The notes under the pieces: generated by a model
What the model was told of the DNA's origin: nothing
The model's input: only the letters and a program-made list of their open reading frames with translations
Database searches by the model: none
Made by a program: the position numbers and the translations under genes
NCBI RefSeq assembly: GCF_051857545.1
Contig: NZ_JBPZHB010000014.1
Location: 82,772 to 146,771, forward strand
DNA from: Larkinella sp051857545
GTDB taxonomy: Bacteria > Bacteroidota > Bacteroidia > Cytophagales > Spirosomataceae
Direction: 5' to 3'
Length of the DNA stretch: 64,000 bases
In this document: positions 63,012-64,000 of the stretch, piece by piece
Position numbering within the stretch: the stretch's first letter is position 1
Layout: each line of letters opens with the position of its first letter

Positions 63012-63770
63012 ATGAAGACCTCTATCAACCAAATGCTGGCCGTTCTGGCCCTCCTGATCTGTACCCTGACCGCGCAGGCGCAGGTGAAAATTGGCAACAA
63101 TCCCACCTCCATCAACGGCGGCTCCCTGCTGGAACTGGAAGGCACGGACAAAGCCCTCCTGATGCCCCGCATCAGCCTGACCAACACCACCACCTGGGGC
63201 TTGGCCGGAACCCCGGCTGCGGGGATGCATGTGTACAATACGAACGTGGGAATTACCTCGACGAATGCCAAATACCCCACACTAGAGGCTTTTATTGGTG
63301 AATACTATTGGGATGGAACGGGCTGGGTAGCATTGGGTGGCTCACAAAGTGCCGATGTTGTGCTGCGGGTGGAGTTTGCCGGTTCTCAGACCGTGACGAC
63401 TGGTGTTACGGTAAATTTTAACAGTACAAAATTTGATAAAGGGGCGCATTTTAGCTTGGCTACAGACAAGTTTACAGCACCTTCAGCAGGATTTTACCTG
63501 GTGAATTTCAATATCAATTGCGGTATTCCGGAACTGCTGGGTTATGCCACGGGCCGGTATGCACACCTGGTCGTGAATGGTACCAGTGATCGAATTCTGT
63601 TCAACGATGCGGTCGGTGCCGGTGCCGGTTTCGCCCGGACTACCCCGGCGTTGTTAAAATTAAATGCGGGTGATACGGTCTGGATTACCGCAGGGGATGC
63701 CGCCGGAGGAGGAGCTGGTGGCTGGCGGTTTGGAACGGCCATTCTGGAAATCACCAAATTGTCAAACTAG
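63012..63770 (+). CDS. Secreted C1q-like jelly-roll protein, cassette copy 2
   Basis: 252 residues from ATG 63012 (a TTG at 63000 is in frame). Signal peptide ends near LTAQAQ. An N-terminal segment of the Bacteroidota stalk type follows (SLLELEGTDKALLMPRISLT, PAAGMHVYNTNVG, YYWDGTGWVALG). The C-terminal C1q-like domain has F-K-GAHFSLATDKFTAPSAGF, YLVNFNINCG, LKLNAGDTVWITAG and FGTAILEITKLSN. The stalk segment is much longer than in copy 1. Likely a trimeric extracellular protein at the end of the array. Confidence 0.75.
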   Translation: MKTSINQMLAVLALLICTLTAQAQVKIGNNPTSINGGSLLELEGTDKALLMPRISLTNTTTWGLAGTPAAGMHVYNTNVGITSTNAKYPTLEAFIGEYYWDGTGWVALGGSQSADVVLRVEFAGSQTVTTGVTVNFNSTKFDKGAHFSLATDKFTAPSAGFYLVNFNINCGIPELLGYATGRYAHLVVNGTSDRILFNDAVGAGAGFARTTPALLKLNAGDTVWITAGDAAGGGAGGWRFGTAILEITKLSN

Positions 63771-63917
63771 TCGTTTTCCGTTGCGGGCGGGTTTTATCCC
63801 AAAACCGCCCGCAACCAACGCCTTCCAACGGGTACGAAGGCAACACGTTCTTATTAATTCCCGAATCATGCACGGGCTTTTGTTGCCGTCGCTTTGCCCC
63901 TACATCCGTATCGACGG
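63771..63917. other. Gap after the array
   Basis: A short inverted repeat, GGCGGGTTTT (63785-63794) with AAAACCGCCCGC (63801-63812), follows the C1q-like stop and may terminate transcription. No gene seen. Confidence 0.45.
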
Positions 63918-64000
63918 CCCGGCCCTAAAGGGGACTTGGACACCGAGCGGGAGTAATACGCTTCGTCCTAAGCATTGTCCAAGTCCCCTTTAGGGCCGGG
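63918..64000. repeat. Divergent large palindrome at the window end
   Basis: 25-bp perfect arms (63918-63942 and 63976-64000). CCCTAAAGGGG and TTGGACA keep the pattern of the other palindromes, but the GGGTTGGGGGC outer part is replaced by GGCCGGG. The window ends within the element, so the arms may be longer. Confidence 0.85.

Noticed and set aside
26452..63770. Integron or prophage explaining the array
   Set aside because: No integrase, attC-like sites, phage structural genes or transposases were seen, and all genes lie in one direction with chromosomal base composition.

Overview
The window reads as chromosomal DNA of a Bacteroidota species, most likely Cytophagales close to Spirosomaceae (Spirosoma/Larkinella type). 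This is judged from protein style: split KdpD, KdpF ending in a PEKF tail, GEVED/DUF11/SprB-like secreted proteins, a TolC/MFP/RND set under TetR control. Two clear TTTG-N20-TAnnTTTG promoters also match the Bacteroidota sigma consensus, and Shine-Dalgarno sequences are nearly absent. No rRNA, tRNA, transposase or CRISPR array was found.

Region 1 (1-6110, minus strand) is a tripartite RND efflux operon (RND pump, cut by the window edge; membrane fusion protein; TolC) behind a TetR regulator. A second, near-duplicate TetR gene sits in front of a cmoA-methyltransferase gene pair. Four copies of one AT-rich palindrome (TTTAATCAATTGATTAAA type) lie before the two regulators and before the two target operons, so both units probably share one operator. 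Region 2 (6268-9487, plus) is a compact four-gene sugar oxidation operon: aldo/keto reductase, zinc alcohol dehydrogenase, TIM-barrel isomerase and mutarotase, of the L-rhamnose/L-fucose type. Region 3 (9829-19215) is a kdpFABC potassium pump operon with a beta-barrel porin, a KdpD N-terminal sensor and a separate histidine kinase. A TumE-type toxin-antitoxin pair is inserted antisense between kdpA and kdpB, and no KdpE is present. Region 4 (19275-26052) holds assorted single genes: SGNH hydrolase, esterase, VOC dioxygenase, serine hydrolase, DUF11 surface protein, Uma2.

Region 5 (26452-63770, plus) is the remarkable part. It is a 33 kb tandem array of seven very large secreted proteins (621 to 2736 aa) built from beta-propeller, prealbumin-like, jelly-roll, GEVED, PA14, beta-helix, Ig-like and SprB-like modules. 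The array is bracketed by two copies of a two-gene cassette (secreted beta-solenoid protein plus C1q-like protein). The giant genes share long identical 5' and 3' segments, and most gaps between them hold a small toxin-antitoxin-like pair or a nuclease gene: a decayed RelE-like pair, an unknown overlapping pair, DUF433/DUF5615, a DUF559 nuclease, DUF4160/DUF2442. The second half of the array is also studded with large near-perfect palindromes (arms 18-39 bp), one of which contains the stop codon of the DUF559 gene. My leading hypothesis is a recombination-prone surface-adhesin array in which addiction modules and a palindrome-associated nuclease punctuate and perhaps stabilise or mobilise the units. 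None of the giant proteins shows a recognisable type IX C-terminal sorting domain.
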